Assembly (NCBI RefSeq): GCF_010015585.1
Contig: NW_022985077.1
Span: 306,012 to 370,011 of the forward strand
Direction: 5' to 3'
Length of the DNA stretch: 64,000 bases
Origin: Eremomyces bilateralis CBS 781.70
Lineage: Eukaryota > Ascomycota > Dothideomycetes > Eremomycetales > Eremomycetaceae
Shown: positions 35,194 through 44,586 of the stretch, in pieces
Layout: each line of letters opens with the position of its first letter
Position numbering within the stretch: the first letter of the stretch is position 1
Made by a program: the position numbers and the translations under genes
The notes under the pieces: generated by a model
What the model saw: the letters and a program-made list of their open reading frames with translations, nothing else
Told to the model about the DNA's origin: nothing
Databases searched by the model: none

Positions 35194-35560
35194 TCAACTC
35201 CTTCCTCTCCTTTTCCTTCCTCTCCTTCTCCTTCCTCTCCTTCTCTTTCCCTTTTTTTCCTCTGCCATCGCGTGTCCATGCCACTTGCAATGGGACCCGA
35301 GCTTTACCATTCCATCAGAATTAAGACGGCTCTCTCTGAACTTGATGTTGACGCCGCCGTTCTTCAACAGGAAGAGCTTGCGGGCTAGGGGATGAAAATC
35401 CAACGTTTTGTCTCCCTTTGTTAAACAAAACTTCCGGCAAGCTCAGACCGTCGATATCCTCCGTGGTGAGTAAGCAGCGTTTATTCTTTGCTTCTTGTTC
35501 TGTGTGAATACCAAAATCAAGTATGACTTTCCTCATCAAGAGTGTCTACTTTATACGCGC
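35194..35560 (-). pseudogene. Degenerate open frame with one frameshift, family unknown
   Basis: Two minus-strand frames overlap head to tail. The first contains LMRKVILDFGIHTEQEAKNK and RCLLTTEDIDGLSLPEVLFN. The second contains LDFHPLARKLFLLKNGGVNI and KFRESRLNSDGMVKLGSHCK, then a Lys/Arg/Gly-rich end made by a CT-rich tract. Shifting by one base near 35400 would join them. The text looks protein-like across about 110 codons, but I cannot name a family. The start and any upstream exon are unclear, so this is either a broken gene or a chance pair. Confidence 0.3.
35202..35262. repeat. CT-rich 15-bp tandem tract
   Basis: Three or more copies of a CTTCCTCTCCTTCTC-like unit in a longer polypyrimidine run. 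Confidence 0.8.
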
Positions 35561-35690
35561 TAACTACTCCACAGGACTCTAGACAACTTGCAATACAGTT
35601 TCAAACCATCGCTTTGGTGAGTGTATTGGGTTTGGTTCTGGATCATAAGCTGACGAGTCAAGGCATTATGCCCGTTATCACTTTGTTGTC

Positions 35691-35816
35691 TTGGAGAAGC
35701 TGTTAGGTTCGATGAAGCTGTTAGGTTTGAAGAAGCTGTAAGGTTTGGAGAAGCTTTTAGCTTTGGAGGAGCTGCTAGGTTTGGAGAGGGAGGAAGGTTC
35801 GGAGAAGCTGGCGGGT
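35691..35816 (+). repeat. Seven 18-bp tandem copies with coding periodicity
   Basis: The consensus unit is TTGGAGAAGCTGTTAGGT, repeated exactly every 18 bases seven times with point changes. In the frame starting at 35691 each copy encodes Leu-Glu-Lys-Leu-Leu-Gly. The frame is open upstream (HYARYHFVV) and downstream (SGLDSLPDYEDWSRD, then TGA), except for one TAA in copy 3. This may be a relic of a hexapeptide-repeat protein. Confidence 0.85.
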
Positions 35817-36571
35817 TCGGGCCTTGACTCCCTGCCGGACTATGAAGACTGGAGCAGAGATTGACGAAAGTTCAAGAAACTAGGTTAGCACCGCAATGTT
35901 TTGCGGCATCAAAAGAACTGAACTAAGGTCGTAATCCTCTCGAGGCAAGATGAATACTTGATGGTCAAATTAGTGCTATAATGAGGAACGAATTGGTTCG
36001 TAATTTGTACTCTTCAGTATGATAAAGAACGTATCCTCACTCAATTTACGAATTTGACTATCCATGAGCTAGCTTGGCTCCTGCTGCCTAGATAATGCAT
36101 GGGGATGCAAGTCACTCCAGTCACTCCAGTGTCCAACCCTCCTCAATCCTCATACATAGTACAACCGCCACCATATAACCCTTGCAAGTCGGACACTACA
36201 ATTCCTCTCGACCACCAAGGGGTATTCAACGGTACATAGCCCGTTGCGTATACATCTGTTTACCGTCTTCAACGTTGACGGCATTAATAATATAAATGTT
36301 ACCACCACTTATCCCCTTCTTCAATCCTTAGAACCGCCTACTCCTTCTATTGGTAACCGTGGCTCTAGTAGTTTAAAACGGGGCCACGACCGTTCAAGCA
36401 CCCCACCAGATCAATGATGATGGAACACTCTCCAGAATAGCATCAACAATAGGACAGACCTCTGGACAACCGGTGAGTGAGTGAGGGTTTAAGACCACAA
36501 GGCAGCCAGTTGGAGAAAGCATTGATTTCGCGTATCGTGTATTCATATTTCCATTAGAAAGGATTATTTAT
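35817..36571. other. Intergenic, nothing coding
   Basis: AT-rich, with two copies of a 10-base repeat (AGTCACTCCA) near 36111-36131. No gene recognised. Confidence 0.5.
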
Positions 36572-37984
36572 TTACGTGTTGTGGCCGTGTCGTGACCGTG
36601 ATGTCGAGTCAGTTAGCCATGACCTATCTATTTCCTCCGGCAGTCTTCTCGGTTCTTGATGGAAATCCTGCCGCTCTTTGAGGGACCCCATCTCGATGTC
36701 TCTGCTCCCTCCATCATCTAGATAACTTGGCCGATAGCGTTCGGTAAGTTGTTCGGACGACTCGGACGCATCATAAGCAAACTGACTGGGGGTGGGATAT
36801 TTCTTATCCACAGTATCCAATGTCCTCCCCCCGTTCTTAGCCTCATTGTAATCCAATCCATTCCTCCCGTCGGTGCCATTCTGCCTCTTCGTGGGGGTCC
36901 TCCAGCTGGCACTGATGTTCGAAACATTGAGATCCTTGAAGAACACCTTCAACGCTGGCGCGGATGCACACATGACTGCGAGATGAGACTCTATAGCGAA
37001 CCAGATCCACGCTGGGTACGATTCCCATGTCATGTCATATGTATGGTAGTAGATTGGAATAGTGTACACGACGCGCAAGACGCCGCAAATGCAAAGACTG
37101 CGGGTTCATGATTAGCAACCACCATCATTAGAAGTAGATGTGGGTGAAACGTACACGAAGCCAACTCCGAAAACAGCAGCCAAAACTATCTTTTGTCGCC
37201 GTGGGATTCGAATATTCCGGAACAAAACCAGGGGCATACCACAAACAATAAAATCTTGCACCACGCTAATGGTTGACGCGGCGATTAAGTTGGCAGGCTC
37301 GTTGATGCAGGTATAATCCTGTTTGTGTTTCGCGTTCCAGAGAATGTCAACCTGTAACCAAAACGCGGAGATCGGGCGGCAATGAAACCACAGCGTAAGC
37401 GTAAAGACGATAAAGTAGCCCAATACGAACGCAATGGCGGCATACACGCAGTAGAGGAAGCGGTGCGTAACCGCGCCTACGCCTAGGCGTCGGTAGAACA
37501 GGAGAATAGAGATCTTGGTGGTTACGGTGGAAAGCATGTAGATTTGCTCCAGAGCCATGGTAATCTGCAATGGTCAGCAACCGGATATCTTGATCGGGCC
37601 TGGCTTCGGGATACGTACTTGACGACTCTGTAGAAGGACGGGGAGCGGATTGTCCCATACATGGCGATCGAAGCCGTACCACCTGAAGGCTTTGTGTTCG
37701 TTAGATTGTGCCAGCTATAACCCAACGGGGAGCATCTTACCCAAGCTCAATGCAACGGTGAGGCCGGTCAAAGGGATCAGATTGAAGACGATCAACACAT
37801 CGTCAATACCGGGACTCTTCGATATTATAAATCGAGCCCACAGGCGAAGGGCAACGACGATGTACGTGAAGGCCAGGAGGACGGATACAAGGATCACGAT
37901 TTCCCATCCTCTCGTTTCCGGATTCTTGTAATTCGGCTTCCATGTCGTGACAACCGCCAGTGGAGGAAATGGTCCACCACCCAT
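36572..37984 (-). CDS. Pth11-like/fungal rhodopsin-fold integral membrane protein
   Basis: Four exons: 37984-37741, 37689-37619, 37564-37155 and 37097-36572, with introns of 51, 54 and 57 nt, give 416 residues. Seven predicted membrane helices occupy about residues 22-280, followed by a hydrophilic cytosolic tail. Family marks are the opening TTWKPNYKNPETRGWEIVIL, ALRLWARFIISKSPGIDDVL (helix 2 and the following loop), WYGFDRHVWD, the ISILLFYRRLG stretch, CINEPANLIAASTISVVQDF and WIWFAIESHLAVMCASAPAL. This group includes Pth11-related receptors thought to sense surface or chemical cues. The CFEM domain of true Pth11 is missing. The tail (RYRPSYLDDGGSRDIEMGSL) resembles those of other members. 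An in-frame ATG further upstream exists, but MGGGPF matches the usual start. Confidence 0.88.
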
Positions 37985-39451
37985 CTTGAAGAGAGTCCGC
38001 CTGGAGTCCCGGAGTGGATACTTGGGACTGATCACAGCAGGACAACAGGACAGAAAAATGAGCTCGAACCTGGGAAGTCGGGCGCTCCATGATAGCAAAG
38101 TCCTGTCTTTAAGGCGAAACGGGAAAAGCTTCGAGCGATCAGAGTTCGCCAGCCTGGGAACGAAAGTTACAACCAGGTTATAAGCGGGAACGGCTCGTAG
38201 ATCCATACCACGGACCAGGGACAGGTCATAATAGACGGGACGCGATCCCCGCTTATTGGTGAGCACGGTTGTCAGATGGCCTAGCGCAAACTCTAAACCG
38301 TTCTGATGGAACGGCAGGTCTCAACGAAAGGAATTAATTAGCTTTCCCCTAACTAATTCCTGACTCTGTATTCCAGCATCCTGCAAATTGTCTAGGGGAC
38401 TTGAAAGTCGAAAGTCGAAACGAAGTGTGAGCGGGACCTTTAATCCTGTATGAAAAGAACCTGAGCACTGCTCTCCCTACTGAATATACCCTATGCTTGA
38501 GATAGGAGGAGCATCTCGATTACTGTATGTACAGGATATTCCGTACTGTATGAAGTCAGCTGTCAGGGCTCGGGCCTATGAATCGCAATGATAAGATGCA
38601 AGTTTCAACTCGCAAGGCGGGACATCGAAGGGCACGGACTAGTTAGGCACATCATACATGTGATTGTGGGACTTTGGTAAGCTTTATCCGTAAGTTAGTT
38701 ATTGGAATCGGAAATCGATCACTTAACATTTTGTCCAATTACCATTCAGTTCTTCCGAGTTCGTCCATGTCCCGTGGTGAGATGTGGGGATTCAGGGGGG
38801 AGTTGCAGAGCCGCACTAATTATTCCCATAGTCTGTGTGGTCTGGGGTAATACCTTACCATAGTAATTGGTTGCTGGACTACATTTTTATATTTGCGTTC
38901 TTCGCATCGCCAATCCAATTCCAGGACATAATACACCAGCACTTCGTCTACCATTTGCATCGATAATTATTCGTCGAGAGGCGGTTGTTCGGTTGGAACA
39001 CGCTGTTTGGACCTGCCCAGTAGGCCACATTAACGTGAGAAGAGTTTGGGGCCGAAGACGCCGATCACGCGTCACATCATTCCGATCACGGCTCTTGAGT
39101 CTTAGCCCTTTGTTCATGTGTCTGAGGCTCTATGAAGTCGGCGATGTTTGTCTGAACTCTGATGTAGGATTCGAAAAGGGTGATAGAGGAAGAGGGTACT
39201 TGTGCCTCGTGTGCCCATTTGATGCCAAATTGGGCGCGTGCCGTGAGTACCTAGGCCGTATTGTTTGGAGTCGAACTAAGAACTTGATTAGCGTTGGGGT
39301 ATCGTGGTGGCTGATGGGTACCTATTGGCAAAAATTCCCTAGCAGCTAAAGGTCGTTAAAATGTATCTAAGCTCTAAGGGCGAAGGGTCGGGTAAGCAAG
39401 CTATAATTCAGGGGCGCATTAATATTGCGTACATAATTAACGTAGTAGTAC
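37985..39451. other. 1.5-kb intergenic region left of the transposon
   Basis: No supported gene. A 160-codon plus-strand frame (38867-39349) begins at TTG and has no motif. TAAGTTAGTTA near 38690 is the inverse of the hairpin core at 21858. Short direct repeats such as GAAAGTCGAAAGTCGAAA occur near 38403. Confidence 0.5.
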
Positions 39452-39453
39452 TA

Positions 39454-39500
39454 ACGTAATCCACCAGCGAGTCGCCCAAACCACCGAGTCGCCCACCTCA
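39454..39500 (+). repeat. Left terminal inverted repeat of the pogo/Fot1 element
   Basis: 47 bp starting ACGTAATCCACC, identical to the reverse complement of 41253-41299. CGAGTCGCCCA occurs twice within it, a likely transposase-binding direct repeat. Confidence 0.95.
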
Positions 39501-39553
39501 ACCGTGGCCCACTACCGTAACCTGAATATCTCAACAACTACCGAAGCAATTTA

Positions 39554-41218
39554 TTAATTAGGAAGTAGGCTAGGATCTACGTTTTCTGGTATAGCTAACT
39601 GAGGCATTGAACAGGTCTCAACTCGATGTCCTGGCTCGCGACAGCGTCCGCAACGTCGCTGGCGCCTTCCAGGAGCGTCACTAGAAGCACCATTTTGACT
39701 GATTATATCTTGATCCCGACGTTGTTCAACTAATTGAAGCCCATCAGTAATTGAGCGCGTGTCAGCGCCCTTAAGCACTTTTTTTTTTCGTTGTTTGCGC
39801 TTTGATAGCGTCTCGTTTGCCTTCCGAAGCTTTCCTATCTCAACCTCCATGATTGAAGCTCCGTGCGCGATCATTTGAACACCCTTCTCAAGGCTTGTAA
39901 AGCTTTCTAAAAGCGATGTTGGGGAGGTATTTTGATGTCTTTGAAGGCGCTGTCGTATGTACTCCGTTTGGGATCCTATTTCAGCGACATTGCGTGGTGT
40001 TTGCGACACCCATTGAGGGATCTCTGGTAATGGCGTCGGGGTCCGTAATCGGACATCAAGCTTTGAAATAACAGCTTCTGGATCGAAAGGCACTAATCCT
40101 GCGCCTCTGAAGGCGCCCTGGATATTCTCCGTAGCAATTGCTTTTTCGAAGGCGGTCTTGAAAGCAGGTAAAAAGTCCTCTTCCGTGATGTGGTTGATGC
40201 GGCACCGGATAAAGTCCTCAATCTCCTTGCTATACGCGCGCTTCAATGGCCCAAAACAGCCAACGTCGAGGGGTTGTAGCAAATGTGATGAATGCGAAGG
40301 CATGCAGAGAGTAATGATCTTCTGGTCCTTGCAGAAATCCTGGAATTGGATAGTGTCATGGTTGTTATGGCCATCCATAATCAGAAGCCGATAGGCGCCA
40401 GTCGTACGGTCTTCTGTGAAGCGATTAAAATGCTTTAACCACTCAAATCCATGCTCAAGGGACGTCCAGCCCTTCTCGCTAACTGATAGAACCCAATCAG
40501 GCCTATCCGCAATCGCCTCGTACGAGGTATTGTAATGTCGAGCGCCTTTGAAGATGATGAAGGGTGGGACAACCCAACCTTGCGCGCTGGCAGCAATGAT
40601 CGATGTTACCCATTCTGTATTGCCTGGCTGCAAGGTTTTTGGAGTCTGACGTCGTTCGGTACCCGTGCTGACCATGCGTGTCCCGATTACGCCCATTTGA
40701 AAGCCAACTTCATCAAAGTTGTAAGTATCTTCATCCAGGATGCCGTATTTTGCCTTCACGTTGCGTACGAGGCGAAACCACGCGCCAATAATCTCTGGAT
40801 CTTCGTTCAGGGCTCTTTTATAGTCGTACTTTCGATTAACACGTGTTTTGAGCTCTGGAACGCGTTGTACGAATCTCGATGGCCAATTGATACCAACGTG
40901 AGCCTGACCGCGATCGGTGAGTAGCTTATTGGCTATATCTCGCAACATATCGTAATTGAGTTGAAATCCGCGCGCATCGACGTCGAGGCAATAGTCGATA
41001 ATCACCCTCTCTTCTGTATTTGAGAGCTTTTTCGAATTCGGAACGCAATCGCTTCGTGCAGTCATTCCGTTGCGGCGGTCACGTAAGGTACTCCACGGGA
41101 CGTTGTAAGCTTTTGCAGCTTCTCGAATTGATTGAACTTGGTCTTGTTCGATAGTCTGGATGGCTAGGTTCATTCTAGCTTCATTTGAAGGTAATTGAGG
41201 GCGCTGTTGTTGAGACAT
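39554..41218 (-). CDS. Pogo/Fot1-type transposase with C-terminal zinc knuckle
   Basis: A 554-residue single-exon frame with ATG at 41218. An N-terminal psq-type helix-turn-helix (NLAIQTIEQDQVQSIREAAK, then AYNVPWSTLRDR) and a CENP-B-like second DNA-binding region (SKKLSNTEERVIIDYCLDVD, WPSRFVQRVPEL) precede the DDE_1 catalytic core. Its acidic residues are Asp169 (YNFDEVGFQMG), Asp282 (LLIMDGHNNHD) and Asp318 (LLQPLDVGCFGPLKR), a D-D-35-D arrangement typical of the Fot1/pogo branch. A coiled-coil stretch (GASIMEVEIGKLRKANETLS) and a basic run (KRKQRKKK) follow. Near the end is CGRCREPGHRVETC, a CX2CX4HX4C zinc knuckle. The protein cuts and pastes the element at TA sites. No stop, frameshift or missing catalytic residue is seen. 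Confidence 0.96.
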   Translation of the reverse strand: MSQQQRPQLPSNEARMNLAIQTIEQDQVQSIREAAKAYNVPWSTLRDRRNGMTARSDCVPNSKKLSNTEERVIIDYCLDVDARGFQLNYDMLRDIANKLLTDRGQAHVGINWPSRFVQRVPELKTRVNRKYDYKRALNEDPEIIGAWFRLVRNVKAKYGILDEDTYNFDEVGFQMGVIGTRMVSTGTERRQTPKTLQPGNTEWVTSIIAASAQGWVVPPFIIFKGARHYNTSYEAIADRPDWVLSVSEKGWTSLEHGFEWLKHFNRFTEDRTTGAYRLLIMDGHNNHDTIQFQDFCKDQKIITLCMPSHSSHLLQPLDVGCFGPLKRAYSKEIEDFIRCRINHITEEDFLPAFKTAFEKAIATENIQGAFRGAGLVPFDPEAVISKLDVRLRTPTPLPEIPQWVSQTPRNVAEIGSQTEYIRQRLQRHQNTSPTSLLESFTSLEKGVQMIAHGASIMEVEIGKLRKANETLSKRKQRKKKVLKGADTRSITDGLQLVEQRRDQDIISQNGASSDAPGRRQRRCGRCREPGHRVETCSMPQLAIPENVDPSLLPN

Positions 41219-41252
41219 TGCGAAAAAACCATGATGATCGCTGTTATGGAGA

Positions 41253-41299
41253 TGAGGTGGGCGACTCGGTGGTTTGGGCGACTCGCTGGTGGATTACGT
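41253..41299 (-). repeat. Right terminal inverted repeat of the pogo/Fot1 element
   Basis: Exact inverse of 39454-39500. It ends ...GGATTACGT and is followed by the TA duplication. Confidence 0.95.
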
Positions 41300-41301
41300 T
41301 A

Positions 41302-41949
41302 ATTCAACATCGACCAACACTACGATTTGGGAACCAAGACTTTCTGGACCCTGTCACCCTGTGCCCAGGATGAAAAGGGTAACTGAGACACTGTGGGTGA
41401 TTTAATCCTGGATATCATCTTGCCTCCCCTAGAACATTCTCATAAAGCCGGACGATCGAATCAATCACCTGGATCATATCCATCGTCATGGAGAAACCGG
41501 AGATATTTTGACTACAAGTCTCTCTCCCAGCCACCATCTGGTACACAAGGTGTACATAGTATGGGCTATGGGCCTATGGCAAAACATATTGACGTCTGAC
41601 GAGTCACGAGGGACGACGTCTTCGCTATTACATAGTTTTGTTTGAACATGGCCAAAGCTTATTTACGCGAGATGATGGCGCAATCGGCAATACGAGACCT
41701 TACCACTGGCTACCAGAGAAGTGCGAAACCCAATTCCAGCCGTTGACCCAACAGCGCCACATCGGCGCTTAGCTCCCCTCCTGTTCCCGAATCCCGATGC
41801 GTCGTTTACCCTTGTCCAACTCCCAATCGCGAAATCCATCAATCCCGCTGGGAGTCTGGGTGCAGTAATCAATCGACTCATCGAAGCACATTCCACGTTT
41901 CCTCATAACTGATGAACATCCCGCCAAGTCTCGACTCTCGAAACCACCC
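41302..41949. other. Intergenic, promoter side of the first Zn2Cys6 gene
   Basis: About 650 bases without a gene. The transposon sits about 650 bases upstream of the regulator start. Nothing else recognised. Confidence 0.5.
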
Positions 41950-44300
41950 ATGTCATCCAGTTCGAGTATCGGACGAAGGAAGACCCGCCAAAGTCCGGTG
42001 TCTTGTGATCTCTGTCGGCTGCGGAAACTCAAATGCAGTCGAACGTTTCCATGCACGAACTGTATAGCACGAGGCGAACCGTGCTCCGGTGGCATCGGAT
42101 TGGAGACGGAGAAAACAAGAGCGCGGCAAAGGAAGAACGGGGACGAGGTGGATAGTCGGCAAATCCTCGACAAACTTCATCGACTGGAGGAGCTGCTGGT
42201 GAGCCTCAAGTCCGACACATCGGTCGCTGGCGGCAAAGATCACGGCCGCATTGAACTCGACCGAAGTTCCGGCGCTTCAGAAGTGCATCAGGATGAAAGC
42301 AATTTTTTGGAGTCGGTTGGCGTTCGAGATGTGCCTCTGGTACAAGAATCCACGATTGATTGAAGTCGCCTGCTTGACTAACACCGACTAGCTTCATGAT
42401 GTATGCGATGATCTAATCTTCCGGAGCCTTCCTGCTCATGAAATCCTCCGCGATTTGCTATTGAAAGAACATGAGGCTCGCATTCATCCCATTAAAGAAC
42501 ACTCGGCCATCTCTAAGATGATCGATTTTCCGAGTCTAGAAGAAGCGAGAGCCCTGGTTAATGCTTACGGAACTAAATTGTCAGCGATTCACCATGTTGT
42601 CTATACACCGACCATACGCGCCTCGTGTGAAGATATCATGAGGCGGATAACCGTTCATGAATCTGTCTCATCTGGCCAGGCTGCTCTTCTTCTTTCCATC
42701 TTCGCCATGACCTGCTGCTTTTCCTCCTACATCATGCAAGAGAGCCTCCCTCCGTTCCTCAATAGTGTCGAGTTCGCTTCCCATCTCTCAACACTATGGG
42801 TTAAGTCTTCGCTAGACTGCATCGACCATTCGAGGAGAGCCAGGGGAGGCACAGTTGAAGATGTTCAAGCATCTATCGTTCTATATCTTTTGGTCTTCAA
42901 CCTGGAAGGTTACTCCCCTCGAGGACGGGCAATTTTTCAAAATGCCCTATCAACGGCGCGGGAGCTCTCGTTACACCGTGTTGATTTCAAAAGCTCATCC
43001 GACGTGAATCTCACGGATAGTGAATTCATTCAGAAAGAGATCAAGCGGAGGATATGGTGGCATTTGGTCTCATCAGACTGGTACGAGTTTCACGCTTCAT
43101 ATGCTTTATCCTGGTTTGGACGAAATTGATGGCCTCGTGACGTTGCTGCGCCTCGAGTCTAGGTAGGGGAAGATATTAGGCCTGCGTGGTTGAAAGGGGT
43201 ATATACGCAGCTCTTGTCTCGTATAATAAGGTAAAATATGGTGAATGGTTAAGAGCTTCTGGCGCCCAGGTCTACTTCAAGGCCATCAATTTCGTCCACT
43301 CTGAGTGGTTGTTTCGTATGGCCTGTAGCTGACTTTTATTAGGCTACTTGCCCTCACAGGAGGCCCGCAGGAAGGCACTTATCAGACTCAACCAGGCCAC
43401 ATGGCGGTCAACCTTCCCCGGAATATCAATGATGAGGATTTCATCCAGCGGCCGCATGACTACGAGAGACCTCTCTCTGAGCCCACAGCGATGGCGTACT
43501 TCCTTCATCGCGTTGCATTCTCCGAGATTTGCCGCAAGATTGTCGATACTCTCCCCTTTCATGCGGTCAAGAGTGGAAAATTCGATTACAACCAGGTGCT
43601 CGAACGAGACCGGGAGCTGGAGGGGTTTTTGCAGAACCTCCCGGACTGCCTGCAGTTAGACGATTCCGGTGCAAGTTTGGCGGAGCCCTCCATCTGGCCG
43701 ATTCAACGATACGTGATGAATCTCAACTTCCATGCGCGCAGATGTAAACTGCACCAACCGTTTCTGATCCGGAACTCGACGAATCCGGGATACAGCCACT
43801 CTAGGACAGCCTGTCTCAGATCCGCACGAGCCATTCTCGCGATTCAGCAGAATCTGAAACTCGAGATGGACCTGGCCACCATCCCCCCCCTTCGGTTCAT
43901 CGTTATTATCCACTACTGCTTTCTCGCAACCACTGTGCTCGTAATGGATTTATGCCTCAACCGGTCCAAGGAGACTGAAGAAACCCAGATTGCCGACATC
44001 ATGAGTGCGTACCGGTGTCTTCAAGAAGTCCAGGGAACTTTACCTGCCGTCGCAACATTTCTAAAAGCTATGTCCGAGTTGCTCGGGAGATACGACATTT
44101 CAATTAACCACAACGCAACCCCGACGCGACTGGTGAATGCGCAAATGGAAATTCCCACGGATCTTGGCGACACTGGGACATCTTCCCTTCCATACTTTGA
44201 GCTCGGGGGTACGTGGGAAGACTTTGGCACCCTTGGACACGAGACGACGTACCCGAGTTGGGACCAGTTGTTTTCCGAAGTAGAGTCTCGTTTCATTTAG
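41950..44300 (+). CDS. Zn(II)2Cys6 fungal transcription factor
   Basis: Three exons: 41950-42339, 42392-43080 and 43343-44300, giving 678 residues. The binuclear zinc cluster is at residues 19-45 with Cys at 19, 22, 29, 35, 38 and 45 (CX2CX6CX5CX2CX6C), after a basic N-terminus. A short coiled coil follows (ILDKLHRLEELLVSLK, about 72-88), suggesting dimers. The central fungal_trans homology region runs from about 230 to 460 and includes FAMTCCFSSY, ARELSLHRVD and IKRRIWWHLVSSDW. The splice of the second intron rebuilds DWLLALTGGPQEGTYQTQPG and HMAVNLPRNINDED, a known stretch of this family. That intron is 262 nt, about five times the usual length here. Targets are unknown. Confidence 0.93.
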
Positions 44301-44586
44301 CGTGGCTCAGAACCTTTGACGCCGTCTAGGCTACGATATGGCGTACTAACAGCGCTCGCGGTCAGTATGTTGAGCACTGCATGAGCCCTGAATATCGTTA
44401 ATCTGGTTTCTTGATGTAGACGTATTTGCCGAATTCCATATCCAAATCTTCGGCCATGGTCAATCGCGGCATTCCTAGCAGAACTAGAATAATTGCGTCA
44501 TTTACCAAATCATAGCTTTACCTACAGATGTGAACAATACGCGGAACAGACCATTGGAAACGATTAGTGGGCAACTTACGAGGCAT

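Larger units (their letters stand above)
39454..41299 (-). mobile_element. Complete pogo/Fot1-type Tc1/mariner transposon
   Basis: A class II element of 1,846 bp. It is bounded by perfect 47-bp terminal inverted repeats (39454-39500 and 41253-41299) and flanked on both sides by the dinucleotide TA (39452-39453 and 41300-41301), the target duplication of this superfamily. The only gene is an uninterrupted transposase on the minus strand. Perfect repeats and an intact frame indicate recent insertion, so it may still be mobile. No copy number can be known from this window. Confidence 0.97.

Noticed and set aside
38867-39349. 160-codon plus-strand frame beside the transposon
   Set aside because: It begins at TTG, has no motif and reads like random sequence.
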